Counted from the first letter of the stretch, positions 43,256-52,039 are shown. The stretch: DNA of 64,000 nt from Chthonomonas calidirosea (GCA_945882415.1 CAMCWC010000002.1:62001-126000); one strand, 5' to 3'. The notes: generated by a model from the letters alone, not told the origin. Program-made: numbers and translations.

Positions 43256-44053
43256 GTGCACCCTCCGCAGGACTTCGTATCACTTTCCCAGCAAGTAGGT
43301 CGTCCCGAGGCAGACCTCGTGATTCTTGCAGAAGGCAACACCAGCATCCGAGCCGATGCCGCCAGTTTTTGGGTCAAAGCAAGTGGCCAATCCCTTCATG
43401 AGATCTCCGAGCAAGGATTCGTTCAAGTTGCCTTTGAACCGATCCTGCGGGCACTTGACCAAAGGCTCCAGGACTCCGAGGTCAAGGCCCTCTTAGAAGA
43501 GGCTAGCCTGGCAAGAAATGGGTCAAGACCATCGGTCGAAACTTTTATGCACGCGTGGCTGCTACAGCTTGCGAACGTGAATGTCGTCATTCACACGCAC
43601 CCGACGGATTGCCTGGGCGACCTCTGCCAGACAACTGCTCCGGCATGGATCGAAGAACGCATCTTTCCGGACGAAATAGTTTGCTGCGGGCGAAAAGCCG
43701 TGTGGGTGCCCTATGAAGATCCGGGCCTGATCCTCGCAAAACGGATTGCGGAACGAGTGACGGCCTTTATCGAAACGGAAGGGGAAGTTCCGAAAGTCAT
43801 CGCACTCCAGAATCACGGAATCATCACGCTCGGCGAAACGGGAGCGCAAGCCATGGCTGCTACGCGAATGACAGTAAAGGCAGTGAGAGCGAGGCACCTG
43901 AGCACCGCGATTTCTAAGCCCTTGTCAAGAACAGAGATCGACCGGATTCATGTCCGGCCGGACGAGCACTACCGTCAACGAATGCTTTGGGGAGCTTCAG
44001 GCTTTCTTTCGTCGCCGAATGAAGGCAGCCGCTCCGGCCAAGACCAACAATGA
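43256..44053 (+). CDS. Class II aldolase/adducin family protein
   Basis: 265 residues. LAEGNTSIR is the phosphate-binding loop and VIHTHPTD gives the zinc ligands of class II aldolases, with a third His in LQNHGIIT. The sequence resembles the aldolase halves linked to rhamnulose-type sugar breakdown. The start is a GTG 46 bases from the divergent amidase. The last 57 bases overlap the convergent PEP-CTERM gene, so the C-terminal residues (SSPNEGSRSGQDQQ) are antisense to that gene's sorting signal. Confidence 0.82.
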   Translation: MHPPQDFVSLSQQVGRPEADLVILAEGNTSIRADAASFWVKASGQSLHEISEQGFVQVAFEPILRALDQRLQDSEVKALLEEASLARNGSRPSVETFMHAWLLQLANVNVVIHTHPTDCLGDLCQTTAPAWIEERIFPDEIVCCGRKAVWVPYEDPGLILAKRIAERVTAFIETEGEVPKVIALQNHGIITLGETGAQAMAATRMTVKAVRARHLSTAISKPLSRTEIDRIHVRPDEHYRQRMLWGASGFLSSPNEGSRSGQDQQ

Positions 44054-44767
44054 TGATGGTTCTGGAACCGGTGGTCGGTTTCCACCGCCGCCACCTGGGC
44101 GGATGATCAACGGCGGAATCGCCAAGATTCCGAGCCATGGAGAAAGTCCTGCGGCGGCGGCAACCGGAATGATGGGTGCTGCTGCTGGTTCGATCATCGA
44201 TTCGGTGACGCTTGTCACTTCCTCCGCGGTCTCAATCGCCGGGAGGTCCGGCGTGATCGCCGTATCGATGATGCTCATTTCTGGCTCAGTTGCCGATGCG
44301 TAAACTTCTTCTGGTGCGACCGTCGCAAGCTCAACAGGCTTAATTTCCGTCGTGATTCCGGCAGTAAGACCGACGGGAGGAACAACCGCCATCGGGTTGC
44401 CGCATGAACGCTTCAAGATGGGCTTGCCGGTTCGATCGACAAAGGCTAGGGTCCCTTTCTTGAAGAGGAGCTTTTTCTTCCCAACCTTCAGCTTCGAGTC
44501 AACGTTATAGACCTCGTAGCGACGGGTGACCGGAAGGGGCTTGAGGGTAAGGCCGCTGAAGACTCGCTTCAACTGGTTCTTATCCATCATGAAGTGCTTT
44601 GAGAATCGCTTCGCGACCAAGGGATCTTGGTCGACCTGCTTCAGCAACTCTTTAGTGGAGAAAACGGGCTTGTTAAGAAAAGCACCCTGTTCCATTTTCT
44701 GGGCGCTTGCCACTGTCGTCAAACCTACGACAAGTATCCCAGCGATAAAAATATTGACCGTCTTCAA
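43997..44767 (-). CDS. PEP-CTERM sorting-signal surface protein
   Basis: 256 residues: signal peptide (cut near VASAQ), an unrecognised domain, a Pro/Gly-rich stretch (PGGGGGNRPP) and a C-terminal tripartite PEP-CTERM signal, VPEPSSLLVLAGAAAF followed by IRRRKK. Such proteins are cut by an exosortase and often end up in exopolysaccharide matrices. The exosortase gene is not in the window. The start is a TTG. A TATAGT -10 and a 10-bp direct repeat lie upstream, directly after the LuxR-type gene. Confidence 0.8.
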   Translation of the reverse strand: MKTVNIFIAGILVVGLTTVASAQKMEQGAFLNKPVFSTKELLKQVDQDPLVAKRFSKHFMMDKNQLKRVFSGLTLKPLPVTRRYEVYNVDSKLKVGKKKLLFKKGTLAFVDRTGKPILKRSCGNPMAVVPPVGLTAGITTEIKPVELATVAPEEVYASATEPEMSIIDTAITPDLPAIETAEEVTSVTESMIEPAAAPIIPVAAAAGLSPWLGILAIPPLIIRPGGGGGNRPPVPEPSSLLVLAGAAAFIRRRKKA

Positions 44768-44789
44768 GCTAAAGCACCCACAACCAAGT

Positions 44790-44830
44790 TTCTCAACCCG
44801 TTGTGGAAACTATAGACCTGTTCTCAACCC
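44790..44830 (-). promoter_or_regulatory. Promoter with paired 10-bp direct repeat (candidate operator) before the PEP-CTERM gene
   Basis: The 10-mer TTCTCAACCC occurs at 44790-44799 and 44821-44830, a period of 31 bases or about three helical turns. Between them on the minus strand is a TATAGT -10 (44810-44815). One copy would lie just upstream of the -10 and the other just after the transcription start. The LuxR-family gene upstream is an obvious candidate regulator. Confidence 0.5.
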
Positions 44831-44847
44831 CTTTCCGGTCGCACGTT

Positions 44848-45480
44848 TCAGGTACGACGTGTTTCCGGGACAAGCTCGAGCATCACGAACTGCTCTTCTT
44901 CAACCTCGATTGGGCGCACAAGCACATCCCAACCTTCCTCGGGAACGGCGCTAAATCTTAACGAAATCTTCGAAGACTGATGCTGGCTGAGTGCACCCGA
45001 CATGGCTTCTCGCAAGGCATCCTGGTCGGTCGCGGCAACTTGCCACTCAAATGGATCGGTGAAAACAATTCCGGATTCCCGGTTTGTATATCGCGGGAAA
45101 CCTTCCGCATCGAGAACGACCACTCGGGTTTGCAGGTGCTGGAGCGCAATCAAGGCAAAGCGCAACGTCTCTGATTCGCTTGGGTGCTGACGTCCGCTCA
45201 GCTCCAAAAGCAGGTGGTCTGTGACTTCCCGAAGACACTCATTCAGTTCAGAAATCTCATCAATTGAGGCTTCAGCCTGCAACCGAACAACCTTGGCCAC
45301 AACTTCGGTTCGGCTGGCCGCAGAATATTTGCTCAAAATGCGGCGCCAGTAGGTACCAACCGTTTCGGGGCTCAGATTCAATCTGGCGGCGATTTCCTTG
45401 TCGGTCATGCCTTCGGCCGCAAGCAACAAGATTTGGTCTTGTCGGCTCTTACCTTGTTCTTGGATTGATTCCGGGTTCAT
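44848..45480 (-). CDS. LuxR-type HTH regulator with C-terminal PAS-like domain
   Basis: 210 residues. The GerE/LuxR helix-turn-helix is at the N-terminus (residues 14-65: LAAEGMTDKEIAARLNLSPE, then TVGTYWRRILSKY), the reverse of the usual order. The C-terminal 110 residues (ALQHLQTRVVVLDAEGFPRY on) look like a PAS fold. It is likely a DNA-binding regulator responding to a small ligand or partner. It lies 80 bases upstream of the PEP-CTERM gene on the same strand. Confidence 0.8.
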   Translation of the reverse strand: MNPESIQEQGKSRQDQILLLAAEGMTDKEIAARLNLSPETVGTYWRRILSKYSAASRTEVVAKVVRLQAEASIDEISELNECLREVTDHLLLELSGRQHPSESETLRFALIALQHLQTRVVVLDAEGFPRYTNRESGIVFTDPFEWQVAATDQDALREAMSGALSQHQSSKISLRFSAVPEEGWDVLVRPIEVEEEQFVMLELVPETRRT

Positions 45481-45592
45481 AGCGCAGTCTCATTATGGAC
45501 CTAATAGGAATTTTCTTTAAGCCAGCAATTTAGGCAAAAATCCGTCAATACCCAACAGTTCTGGCGCTTCGTGCCCTACAATTGAGTCTAGG

Positions 45593-45940
45593 ATGAATAG
45601 CGTACAAATTACGAGCCACAAGGACGGTGGAATTGTCACGGTGTATTTGAGCGGCCAGGCTCTGGATGCTTCGAACGTGCAGCGGTTCCGACACGACACG
45701 GCCACGATGTTTGACAGCGAGAAGTTCTTTGTCTTTGTTCTCAAAGATCTGAAGTTTGTTGACTCGTCCGGTATCGGCGCCCTTCTCTCCTGCTTGCGAA
45801 AAGCTCACGCCAACGGCGGAGACGTAAAACTGGCAGAAGTGCCAGACAACGTTAAGAGCCTGTTTGAGCTTGTTCGAATGGACCGCTTGTTCGAGATCTT
45901 TCCAACCAAGGAAGATGCAGCCGTAACATTCCGCTCGTAA
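45593..45940 (+). CDS. STAS-domain anti-sigma factor antagonist
   Basis: 115 residues, the SpoIIAA/RsbV fold. The phosphorylatable serine is S58 in FVDSSGIGALL. The unphosphorylated form would bind a sigma-binding kinase and release the sigma factor. It lies seven bases before the gene for a fused phosphatase/kinase-like protein, its evident partner. TACAAT lies ten bases before the ATG. Confidence 0.92.
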   Translation: MNSVQITSHKDGGIVTVYLSGQALDASNVQRFRHDTATMFDSEKFFVFVLKDLKFVDSSGIGALLSCLRKAHANGGDVKLAEVPDNVKSLFELVRMDRLFEIFPTKEDAAVTFRS

Positions 45941-45947
45941 CGCCCGC

Positions 45948-47534
45948 ATGAAAATTCTCATTGCGGACGATGAGCAAGTCTCCCGCATGGTTCTGGACCG
46001 CACCTTGCGGGCCCTGGACTATGACGTCGACGTAGCCGTCGATGGGCGCCAAGCTTGGGAGATGCTCGAGGCCCGGCATTACTCAATCGTCATTGCCGAC
46101 TGGGTCATGCCAGAAGTTGACGGAATTGAACTCTGCCAGCGTATTCGCCGTGCGAATGTCGAGGCGTACACCTACGTCATCCTCCTCACCTCAAAATTCG
46201 AGAAAACCGATCGGCTTACCGGCCTCACCGCCGGTGCGGACGACTTCATCACGAAGCCATTTGATCGCGCCGAGCTCAGCGCGCGCCTTGGCGTTGCGCG
46301 CCGAATCTTGCGAATGGAAACCGAGCTTCGGGATGCTAAACAGCGCATCGAGGAAAAGCGCCGGCAAGAAATTGAAATTGGTGCGAATATTCAGCGCTCG
46401 TTGCTGATGGCGCGTCCGCCCGAAGGCGCGACGGCTTTTGAGTTTGCCGCGATGAACTTGCCTTCAACCGCGATTGATGGCGACTTCTTCGACTTCTTTG
46501 TTCACCGCTCGACGGTCGTCGATGTCTTCGTTGGCGACGCAATGGGCAAAGGGATTCCTGCGGCCCTCATCGGCGCTGGAACCAAGAACACTCTCCTACG
46601 CAGCATCAGCCGACTCCTTTCAGACACGGGTGACGGCCGGTTGCCATCCCCTCGCGATGTTGTTCAGACCGCACACAGCACCCTTGCTCGGGAACTTATT
46701 CGGCTAAACGCGTTTGTAACGCTCGAATACGCTCGGCTTGATAGCGAAAAGAAGATCGCAACCTTCGTCGACTGCGGACACACCAAAGTCCTGCACTGGG
46801 TTGCTAAGGACCAGAAAACCCACGAGCTAAGCGGCGGCAACTTCCCCATCGGCTTTGTTCCCGAGGAAACCTACGGGCAGTTCGAAGTTCCCTTTGAAGA
46901 TGGAGACGTCTTCTGCTTCTATTCCGATGGCGTGACGGACGCTCGCGCGAGCGACGGCGATTTCTTCGGCTCCGACAGACTCGTAGAATTGCTTGGCAAG
47001 CACGCTCATGAAAGCCCCAGCGAGCTTATGTATCGACTTCGCGAAGCCATTCGAAGTCACACATCTGACCTCGACTTGGACGACGACTTCACCGTCGTGA
47101 TTGTTCGCGTTGGTTCACCCGCCGAGCCGTGGGAATCCACCCAGCGAGGCTTCCGTAGCGACCTCAGTTCGCTCACAGAAATGCGGCAGTTTGTTGGCTT
47201 CGTCGGACTCGACTGCAACTTGGACGCAAAGGAGATCGATGAGCTTCAGCTTGCGACGCACGAGGCGCTTACGAACGTCATCATGCACGCGCACGAAAAT
47301 TCGGGCCACGAAGTGATCGACATCGAAGCTGAGCGTCTTAACAACGGCATCCGGGTTCGAATCGTTTACACCGGAGAAGGTTTCGCCCCGGGCGAAGTGG
47401 ACGAACCGTCCATGAACATCTATCGAGAAGGTGGTTGGGGACTCTTCATCATCCAGCGCTGCGTAGATAAGGTGAGCTACGGAACCTCTCGGCCCGGCGT
47501 CAACTACATCGAGCTTGTCAAGCTCACTCCGTAG
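45948..47534 (+). CDS. Receiver - SpoIIE/PP2C phosphatase - HATPase (RsbW-like) fusion
   Basis: 528 residues. Residues 1-120 are a receiver with phospho-acceptor D51 (IADWVMPEVDG). A short coiled coil (125-150) leads to a PP2C/SpoIIE phosphatase (about 155-385; AIDGDFFDF, VGDAMGKGIPAAL, FYSDGVTDA, LDDDFTVV). Residues about 395-528 are an RsbW-type HATPase with N box HEALTNVIMHA and G2 GGWGLFIIQRCVD. In the G1 box the usual D-x-G-x-G-F reads YTGEGF, so the adenine-contacting aspartate is replaced by Y474. The protein joins input, phosphatase and kinase-like modules of a partner switch acting on the STAS protein upstream. Confidence 0.9.
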   Translation: MKILIADDEQVSRMVLDRTLRALDYDVDVAVDGRQAWEMLEARHYSIVIADWVMPEVDGIELCQRIRRANVEAYTYVILLTSKFEKTDRLTGLTAGADDFITKPFDRAELSARLGVARRILRMETELRDAKQRIEEKRRQEIEIGANIQRSLLMARPPEGATAFEFAAMNLPSTAIDGDFFDFFVHRSTVVDVFVGDAMGKGIPAALIGAGTKNTLLRSISRLLSDTGDGRLPSPRDVVQTAHSTLARELIRLNAFVTLEYARLDSEKKIATFVDCGHTKVLHWVAKDQKTHELSGGNFPIGFVPEETYGQFEVPFEDGDVFCFYSDGVTDARASDGDFFGSDRLVELLGKHAHESPSELMYRLREAIRSHTSDLDLDDDFTVVIVRVGSPAEPWESTQRGFRSDLSSLTEMRQFVGFVGLDCNLDAKEIDELQLATHEALTNVIMHAHENSGHEVIDIEAERLNNGIRVRIVYTGEGFAPGEVDEPSMNIYREGGWGLFIIQRCVDKVSYGTSRPGVNYIELVKLTP

Positions 47535-47578
47535 TTCTTCGGCGTTAGGATACGCACCCGGACGCGCTAAACTATAAA

Positions 47579-47601
47579 GGTCGGTTGGCTCTCAACTGAC
47601 C
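47579..47601 (+). promoter_or_regulatory. Hairpin in the leader of the helicase gene
   Basis: GGTCGGTTG and CAACTGACC form a nine-position stem with one mismatch and a five-base loop. It lies just after an A/T-rich TAAACTATAAA (47568-47578) that may hold the -10, and 13 bases before the ATG at 47615. No Shine-Dalgarno is seen. Confidence 0.35.
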
Positions 47602-47614
47602 TTCCACTGCTCCG

Positions 47615-49468
47615 ATGGGTTATCACCTTTTTGACGGCGACGACATGGTCGTGCCGGGTCAAGCCGCCCCCATCGTCCTACGGGACTATCAAGAAAAAGC
47701 CCGTGCTGCGGTGCTCGCCGCTCGAGATCGTGGACTGCACCGAATCATGGTCGTCATGCCCACCGGTACTGGCAAGACGACCCTGTTTGCCTCTTTGATC
47801 GACGAGTTCGACCGAACGTACAAACAGACTTCCCTTGTGGTTGCGCACCGCCAAGAGCTTCTACAACAAGCCGCCAAGCGAATCATCGCGATGGCCCCAC
47901 GCCTACCCGTGGGTATCGAGGGCGGAGATGCAAAAGCGCCTTTCGAAAGTCGAGTAGTTGTTGCCGGCGTACAAACGGTGGGTCGCCCCCTTACTGACCG
48001 CCTCAACTGGTTCAAGCCCGGATTGCTGATCATGGACGAAGGGCACCACGCCCCGGCTGATACCTGGCAAAACGTCATGCGTCGGTTTGGCTCCTACTCG
48101 GGGGACTGTTTCACCCTTGCCGTAACCGCAACCGACCACCGAATGGACAACCGCCCGCTTCACGGCAGCGAGTCGGCCATTTTTGAGGACGTCGTGTTTC
48201 GCTATCCGCTGCGTCAGGCGGTGGCGGACGGGTGGCTCGTTGATCTTCGTGGCTTCCGGGTTGCGACCGGCGTTGACCTCAGCGGAGTGAAAACCCAATT
48301 GGGCGACTATAACACCGCCCAGCTCGCCCGCGCGGTTAATGTTGAAAAGCGAAACTGGATCGCCTTTCAACACTGGGCAGAGATCGCAAGTGACCGACGG
48401 ACCATCGTCTTCTGTGTAGACGTTGCGCATGCTACTGATGTTGCTGAACTGTTCCGCAGCCAGGGCTTTGCCGCGGAAAGTGTTGACGGCACGATGAAGC
48501 CTGAGCATCGCGAGGCGATCATGCATCGCTTCCAAACCGGCAAAACTCAGGTTCTGGTGAACGTAGAAGTTGCAACCGAAGGCTACGACGCACCGGAAGC
48601 CAGCTGCGTATTGATGCTGCGCCCAACGCAGAGTTGGGCCCTTTACACTCAAATGGCCGGTCGCGGCGTGCGAACGCTCGCCCGTACTGTCGATGGCTTA
48701 TCCACGCCATTTGAACGTCTTGAAGCCATTCGTCAATCTGGCAAGCCCGACTGCTATGTCATTGATGTCGTTGACGTCAGTACCCAGTTCAGCCTCACTG
48801 GCCCGCCGGAGGATGAAGACATGCCGAAGAAGGCACCTGCCCCGGCAAGTGCAGCCGGGCTTGTCGGCTTGCCGCCCGACTTTGACCTGCAAGGGCACAG
48901 CCTGTTTGAAGCCGCCGAGTGGGTGGATGAACTTGAACCTAGACAGCGCGCCGAAATGTTCCGGCGACCAATGTCCTTTGATGATCTCAGCACCGTCCTC
49001 AGCGAAGTTGACCTTCTTCGGGAACTCAGCATCCCCGAAGAAATCCTTGGCGTCAGTCGACTGGCTTGGATGAAGACCGGCGAGAACGAGTACTTCCTCC
49101 CTTGCGGACCTAGTCGGCTTGACGGCGATCGCCGCGCCCGAATCTTGATCGACGAACTTGGCCGCTATAACCTGAGCCTCGAATCAGACCAAATGGGCTA
49201 TGGCCAAATGCCACTCGGTGACGACCTTCAGGCGGCCTTTGATGAAGCTGACCGACTGATTCACATGACTTTCCCCGATTGCGGAGAGATCGTAAAGGCG
49301 AATGCCGCCTGGAGAGATGAGCCACCGACCGCAAGCCAGCGAGAAACCCTCCGTCGCCTTGGCGCTGACCCTGAGATAATCGGGAGCGTCCAAACGCGTG
49401 GACAAGCCAGAGCTTTGATCGAATCGTTTAAACTTGGACGCGTCAGGCGACGACGAACGGGAAGATAG
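47615..49468 (+). CDS. SF2 DEAD/DEAH helicase (type III restriction subunit-like)
   Basis: 617 residues. The motifs are LRDYQEKA (Q-like), MPTGTGKTTLF (Walker A), MDEGHHAP (DEGH box), VTATDHRMD, NVEVATEGYDAPEA and QMAGRGVRT. The helicase core ends near residue 375. The remaining 240 residues contain no domain I know and might bind DNA. Proteins of this core occur in restriction and repair, but there is no methyltransferase here. It ends two bases before the phosphotransferase gene. Confidence 0.82.
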   Translation: MGYHLFDGDDMVVPGQAAPIVLRDYQEKARAAVLAARDRGLHRIMVVMPTGTGKTTLFASLIDEFDRTYKQTSLVVAHRQELLQQAAKRIIAMAPRLPVGIEGGDAKAPFESRVVVAGVQTVGRPLTDRLNWFKPGLLIMDEGHHAPADTWQNVMRRFGSYSGDCFTLAVTATDHRMDNRPLHGSESAIFEDVVFRYPLRQAVADGWLVDLRGFRVATGVDLSGVKTQLGDYNTAQLARAVNVEKRNWIAFQHWAEIASDRRTIVFCVDVAHATDVAELFRSQGFAAESVDGTMKPEHREAIMHRFQTGKTQVLVNVEVATEGYDAPEASCVLMLRPTQSWALYTQMAGRGVRTLARTVDGLSTPFERLEAIRQSGKPDCYVIDVVDVSTQFSLTGPPEDEDMPKKAPAPASAAGLVGLPPDFDLQGHSLFEAAEWVDELEPRQRAEMFRRPMSFDDLSTVLSEVDLLRELSIPEEILGVSRLAWMKTGENEYFLPCGPSRLDGDRRARILIDELGRYNLSLESDQMGYGQMPLGDDLQAAFDEADRLIHMTFPDCGEIVKANAAWRDEPPTASQRETLRRLGADPEIIGSVQTRGQARALIESFKLGRVRRRRTGR

Positions 49469-49470
49469 CC

Positions 49471-50370
49471 ATGAACGCACCTTGGCTCGGCGACTTTCCC
49501 ATCGATCTCGAAACCGCTCGCGCTGTCATACAGAACCAGTTCCCGCAACTTGCCCACCAGTCGATTCGGTTTCTTGGCTCCGGCTGGGACAATCAGGCTT
49601 TTCTAGTTGACGAGATTTGGGTGTTTCGTTTTCCTCACCGCCAGTTGGCCGTCGAACTCATCATTAAGGAATGTCGATGGCTGCCGGCGTTGGCGAAGCA
49701 ACTGCCCTTGCCAACCAGCGCGCCAACATGGATTGGTGAGCCAAGCGAACTGTTTCCATTTCCGTTTGCAGGTTCACCATTTATTCCAGGCGAATCTCTC
49801 GATCGGGCTTTGCACGCAGATGAGCGGCTTACCCACCGCATTGCTGACTTTTTGCGGAAGCTTCACGATGTTCCGATCCATGGCGAGACACCAGCGGATG
49901 ATCTCCGGAGAGCCGACATTCCGTTTCGTGTCGAGCTACTATGTAAACAGGTTTCCTTAGGTGAGTTCTTTTCCGAAGATGAACTCGCAATAGAACGCGC
50001 TTTTGAGGCGGCTCAAAATGCACGATTCGCCATGCACCGTACTTGGGTTCACGGTGACCTGTACCCTCGACATGTGATTGTTCAGTCGGATGGGGAGGTA
50101 TCGGGAATCATCGACTGGGGCGATTTGCACGTCGGCGATCCGGCCCTTGATGTGTCAGTCGTTTTTGCCTTGCTTGAGCCAATCGATCAAGAGCCCTTCT
50201 GGAGTGCGTACGGAAGCGCTGATCCGGACCTCAGAATTCGGGCCGCCTTTCGCGCGTTACATTACGGAGTCGTCCTTCGATCTTTCGGCCGGGAAGCATC
50301 CGACGAAGCCATCGCTCGAACGGCGGACCGTTATCTACGGTCCGCCCTTAAGTTCTTCGAAAGGTCTTAG
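49471..50370 (+). CDS. Aminoglycoside/macrolide phosphotransferase-family protein
   Basis: 299 residues with an APH kinase fold: SGWDNQAFLVDEIWVFRFP at the nucleotide site, the catalytic HGDLYPRHVIV and the metal-binding IIDWGDLHVGDPA. The Brenner motif has His where most APH enzymes have Asn, as I recall for macrolide 2'-phosphotransferases. It may phosphorylate a small hydroxylated compound; resistance should not be assumed. It follows the helicase gene by two bases and overlaps the convergent PhyH gene by four. Confidence 0.82.
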   Translation: MNAPWLGDFPIDLETARAVIQNQFPQLAHQSIRFLGSGWDNQAFLVDEIWVFRFPHRQLAVELIIKECRWLPALAKQLPLPTSAPTWIGEPSELFPFPFAGSPFIPGESLDRALHADERLTHRIADFLRKLHDVPIHGETPADDLRRADIPFRVELLCKQVSLGEFFSEDELAIERAFEAAQNARFAMHRTWVHGDLYPRHVIVQSDGEVSGIIDWGDLHVGDPALDVSVVFALLEPIDQEPFWSAYGSADPDLRIRAAFRALHYGVVLRSFGREASDEAIARTADRYLRSALKFFERS

Positions 50371-51098
50371 GCGTTTTCGAATCGGTTGTCTGCCTGATCC
50401 GTTCCACGCGCCAGCCAGATTTTGTGACCCGCGTTTCTCGGCGAATCGTGATAGACCTGCGACGTGAGCGGGAAATACCGCATGGTGTAGCCCGCGCGGC
50501 GATGAGGCGAAGTGTTCGCCTTCGCACCGTGGATAATCCGCCCTTCGTGCAAACTGCACTCATTCGGTTCGAGGCTGAAGTAGACCGCCTTATCCTCATC
50601 CACGTTCACGATCTCGGTATCGAAGATATTCGCGGTCGCATCGACTGGCTTGTACTCGCTAAAGCCGTTGGAGTGCGATCCTGGGATCACCGCCATGCTG
50701 CCGTTCTCGGGAGTGGCGCGATCGATCGCTAACCACACGGTGCAGATGCGCGCCATCGTCGAAACGCGGCCTTCCCAGTAGCTGCTGTCTTCATGCCACG
50801 GCGTCGCCTTTCCGACCAGCGGTGCCTTCGAAATCAGGTGCGAAGCCCACAAGCCGATGTTGGGCCCGATAAGGCTCTCGACGATGTCCAGCACTTCATC
50901 GGCCATCAGGAACTTAAGCAACCGCTCGTCGCGGGTGTGGATCATATCCAGTTGTCCTTCCGTGAACCGCACTAAGTCCTCTTCGAAGATTCCCTTCAAC
51001 TCGGCGAACTTTTCATCCGAAAATACTGGTTGCTTGAACAAGTAGTAACCCTGTTCCGCATACTGCGCCGCCGCTTCGCTACCAAGCCTCATTGCCAT
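50367..51098 (-). CDS. Phytanoyl-CoA dioxygenase (PhyH) family protein
   Basis: 243 residues of the Fe(II)/2-oxoglutarate oxygenases. The iron ligands are in TPWHEDSSYW (His, Asp) and GRIIHGAKAN (His); the 2-oxoglutarate-binding arginine is in PHRRAGYTMR. The substrate is unknown; family members hydroxylate lipids, sugars and secondary metabolites. CATACT lies six bases before the ATG. Confidence 0.85.
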   Translation of the reverse strand: MAMRLGSEAAAQYAEQGYYLFKQPVFSDEKFAELKGIFEEDLVRFTEGQLDMIHTRDERLLKFLMADEVLDIVESLIGPNIGLWASHLISKAPLVGKATPWHEDSSYWEGRVSTMARICTVWLAIDRATPENGSMAVIPGSHSNGFSEYKPVDATANIFDTEIVNVDEDKAVYFSLEPNECSLHEGRIIHGAKANTSPHRRAGYTMRYFPLTSQVYHDSPRNAGHKIWLARGTDQADNRFENA

Positions 51099-51140
51099 GA
51101 CCCTAGTATGCCAAGGTCGCCCAACTCTCGCAAGCGATCT

Positions 51141-52037
51141 TCAGGCAAATACCAACGCGGTTTGTCCCCAGCGCCAGGTGACCTCGTTGAGCGATGCAAG
51201 CTCAAAGGGCGCAGTCGGCAATTCTGGCAAAACGGTTGCGCCTAAGCTGGCCCAGCAATAGCCGCTGAATCCACCGAACGAAGGCACCACGGCTTGGTAC
51301 CAGCCGGTGAGCGGAAACACGGCGTCGAATTGGCCGCGAATCTCTTCGAGCGAATATGGGCAGAAGACCAAGTTATCCGCCTGAGTGACCACGAATCCCT
51401 CGGGAGAAAGCAATCGCTTCACATCGGCATAGAAAGTCGAAGTGAACAGCATCTCGCTCAGGTTCCCTTCTTCGCCCTCATACACGTCGGTAGAGTCCGA
51501 AACGATCAGTTGATACGGCTCAATATCTTGCTTAACGAACTCAAAGGCATCGCCAACGTGGAGGTGAACGCGCGGATCGTCGAAGGCTCCCGCGCTAACG
51601 GTAGGCAAATGCTCTCGGCAAGCATTCACGACGCCCGCGTCGATCTCGACCATGTCAATTCGCTCGATGCCGGGATATCGGCAAAGTTCGCGAATGACCC
51701 CGCCATCCCCACCGCCAATGACCAGTGCCCGCTTCAGCGACGGAACAGAAAGACCGCACACGTGAACGAGCGACTCATGGTATGCCCGCTCATCCATCTC
51801 CGTCAGCTGAATATGCCCGTCTAGCAACAGAGCCCGGCCAAAGACTTCGGTGTCGTAAATGTCGATGGTTTGGAACTCGGTCACCGAATGGTGAAGGTGC
51901 TCGTTCACCCGAACATTCATCGACAACTTGTCACCGCGAATCGGCATCGTAAAGTGGGTCACCGCCATAGTGAACCCAACCGGATCGCATTTCTCGAAAC
52001 AAATCGAAAAAATCGGAACCCAAACTGCTTCACTCAT
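51141..52037 (-). CDS. speE: Spermidine synthase-family aminopropyltransferase
   Basis: 298 residues. The nucleotide-binding GGGDGGVIRELCRYPG and the catalytic/substrate motif SDSTDVYEGEEGNL identify the spermidine synthase family, which joins an aminopropyl group from decarboxylated SAM to putrescine. The usual catalytic DSxDP is altered to DSTDVY, so product specificity is open. The family-like sequence starts near MAVTHF or MNVRVNEHLHHS; the ATG at 52037 adds an N-terminal tail. It is divergent from the yceI gene. Confidence 0.85.
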   Translation of the reverse strand: MSEAVWVPIFSICFEKCDPVGFTMAVTHFTMPIRGDKLSMNVRVNEHLHHSVTEFQTIDIYDTEVFGRALLLDGHIQLTEMDERAYHESLVHVCGLSVPSLKRALVIGGGDGGVIRELCRYPGIERIDMVEIDAGVVNACREHLPTVSAGAFDDPRVHLHVGDAFEFVKQDIEPYQLIVSDSTDVYEGEEGNLSEMLFTSTFYADVKRLLSPEGFVVTQADNLVFCPYSLEEIRGQFDAVFPLTGWYQAVVPSFGGFSGYCWASLGATVLPELPTAPFELASLNEVTWRWGQTALVFA

Positions 52038-52039
52038 GT

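Noticed and set aside
49471-50370. Calling the phosphotransferase an antibiotic resistance gene
   Set aside because: The APH fold includes many metabolic kinases, and no mobile element or other resistance gene is nearby.
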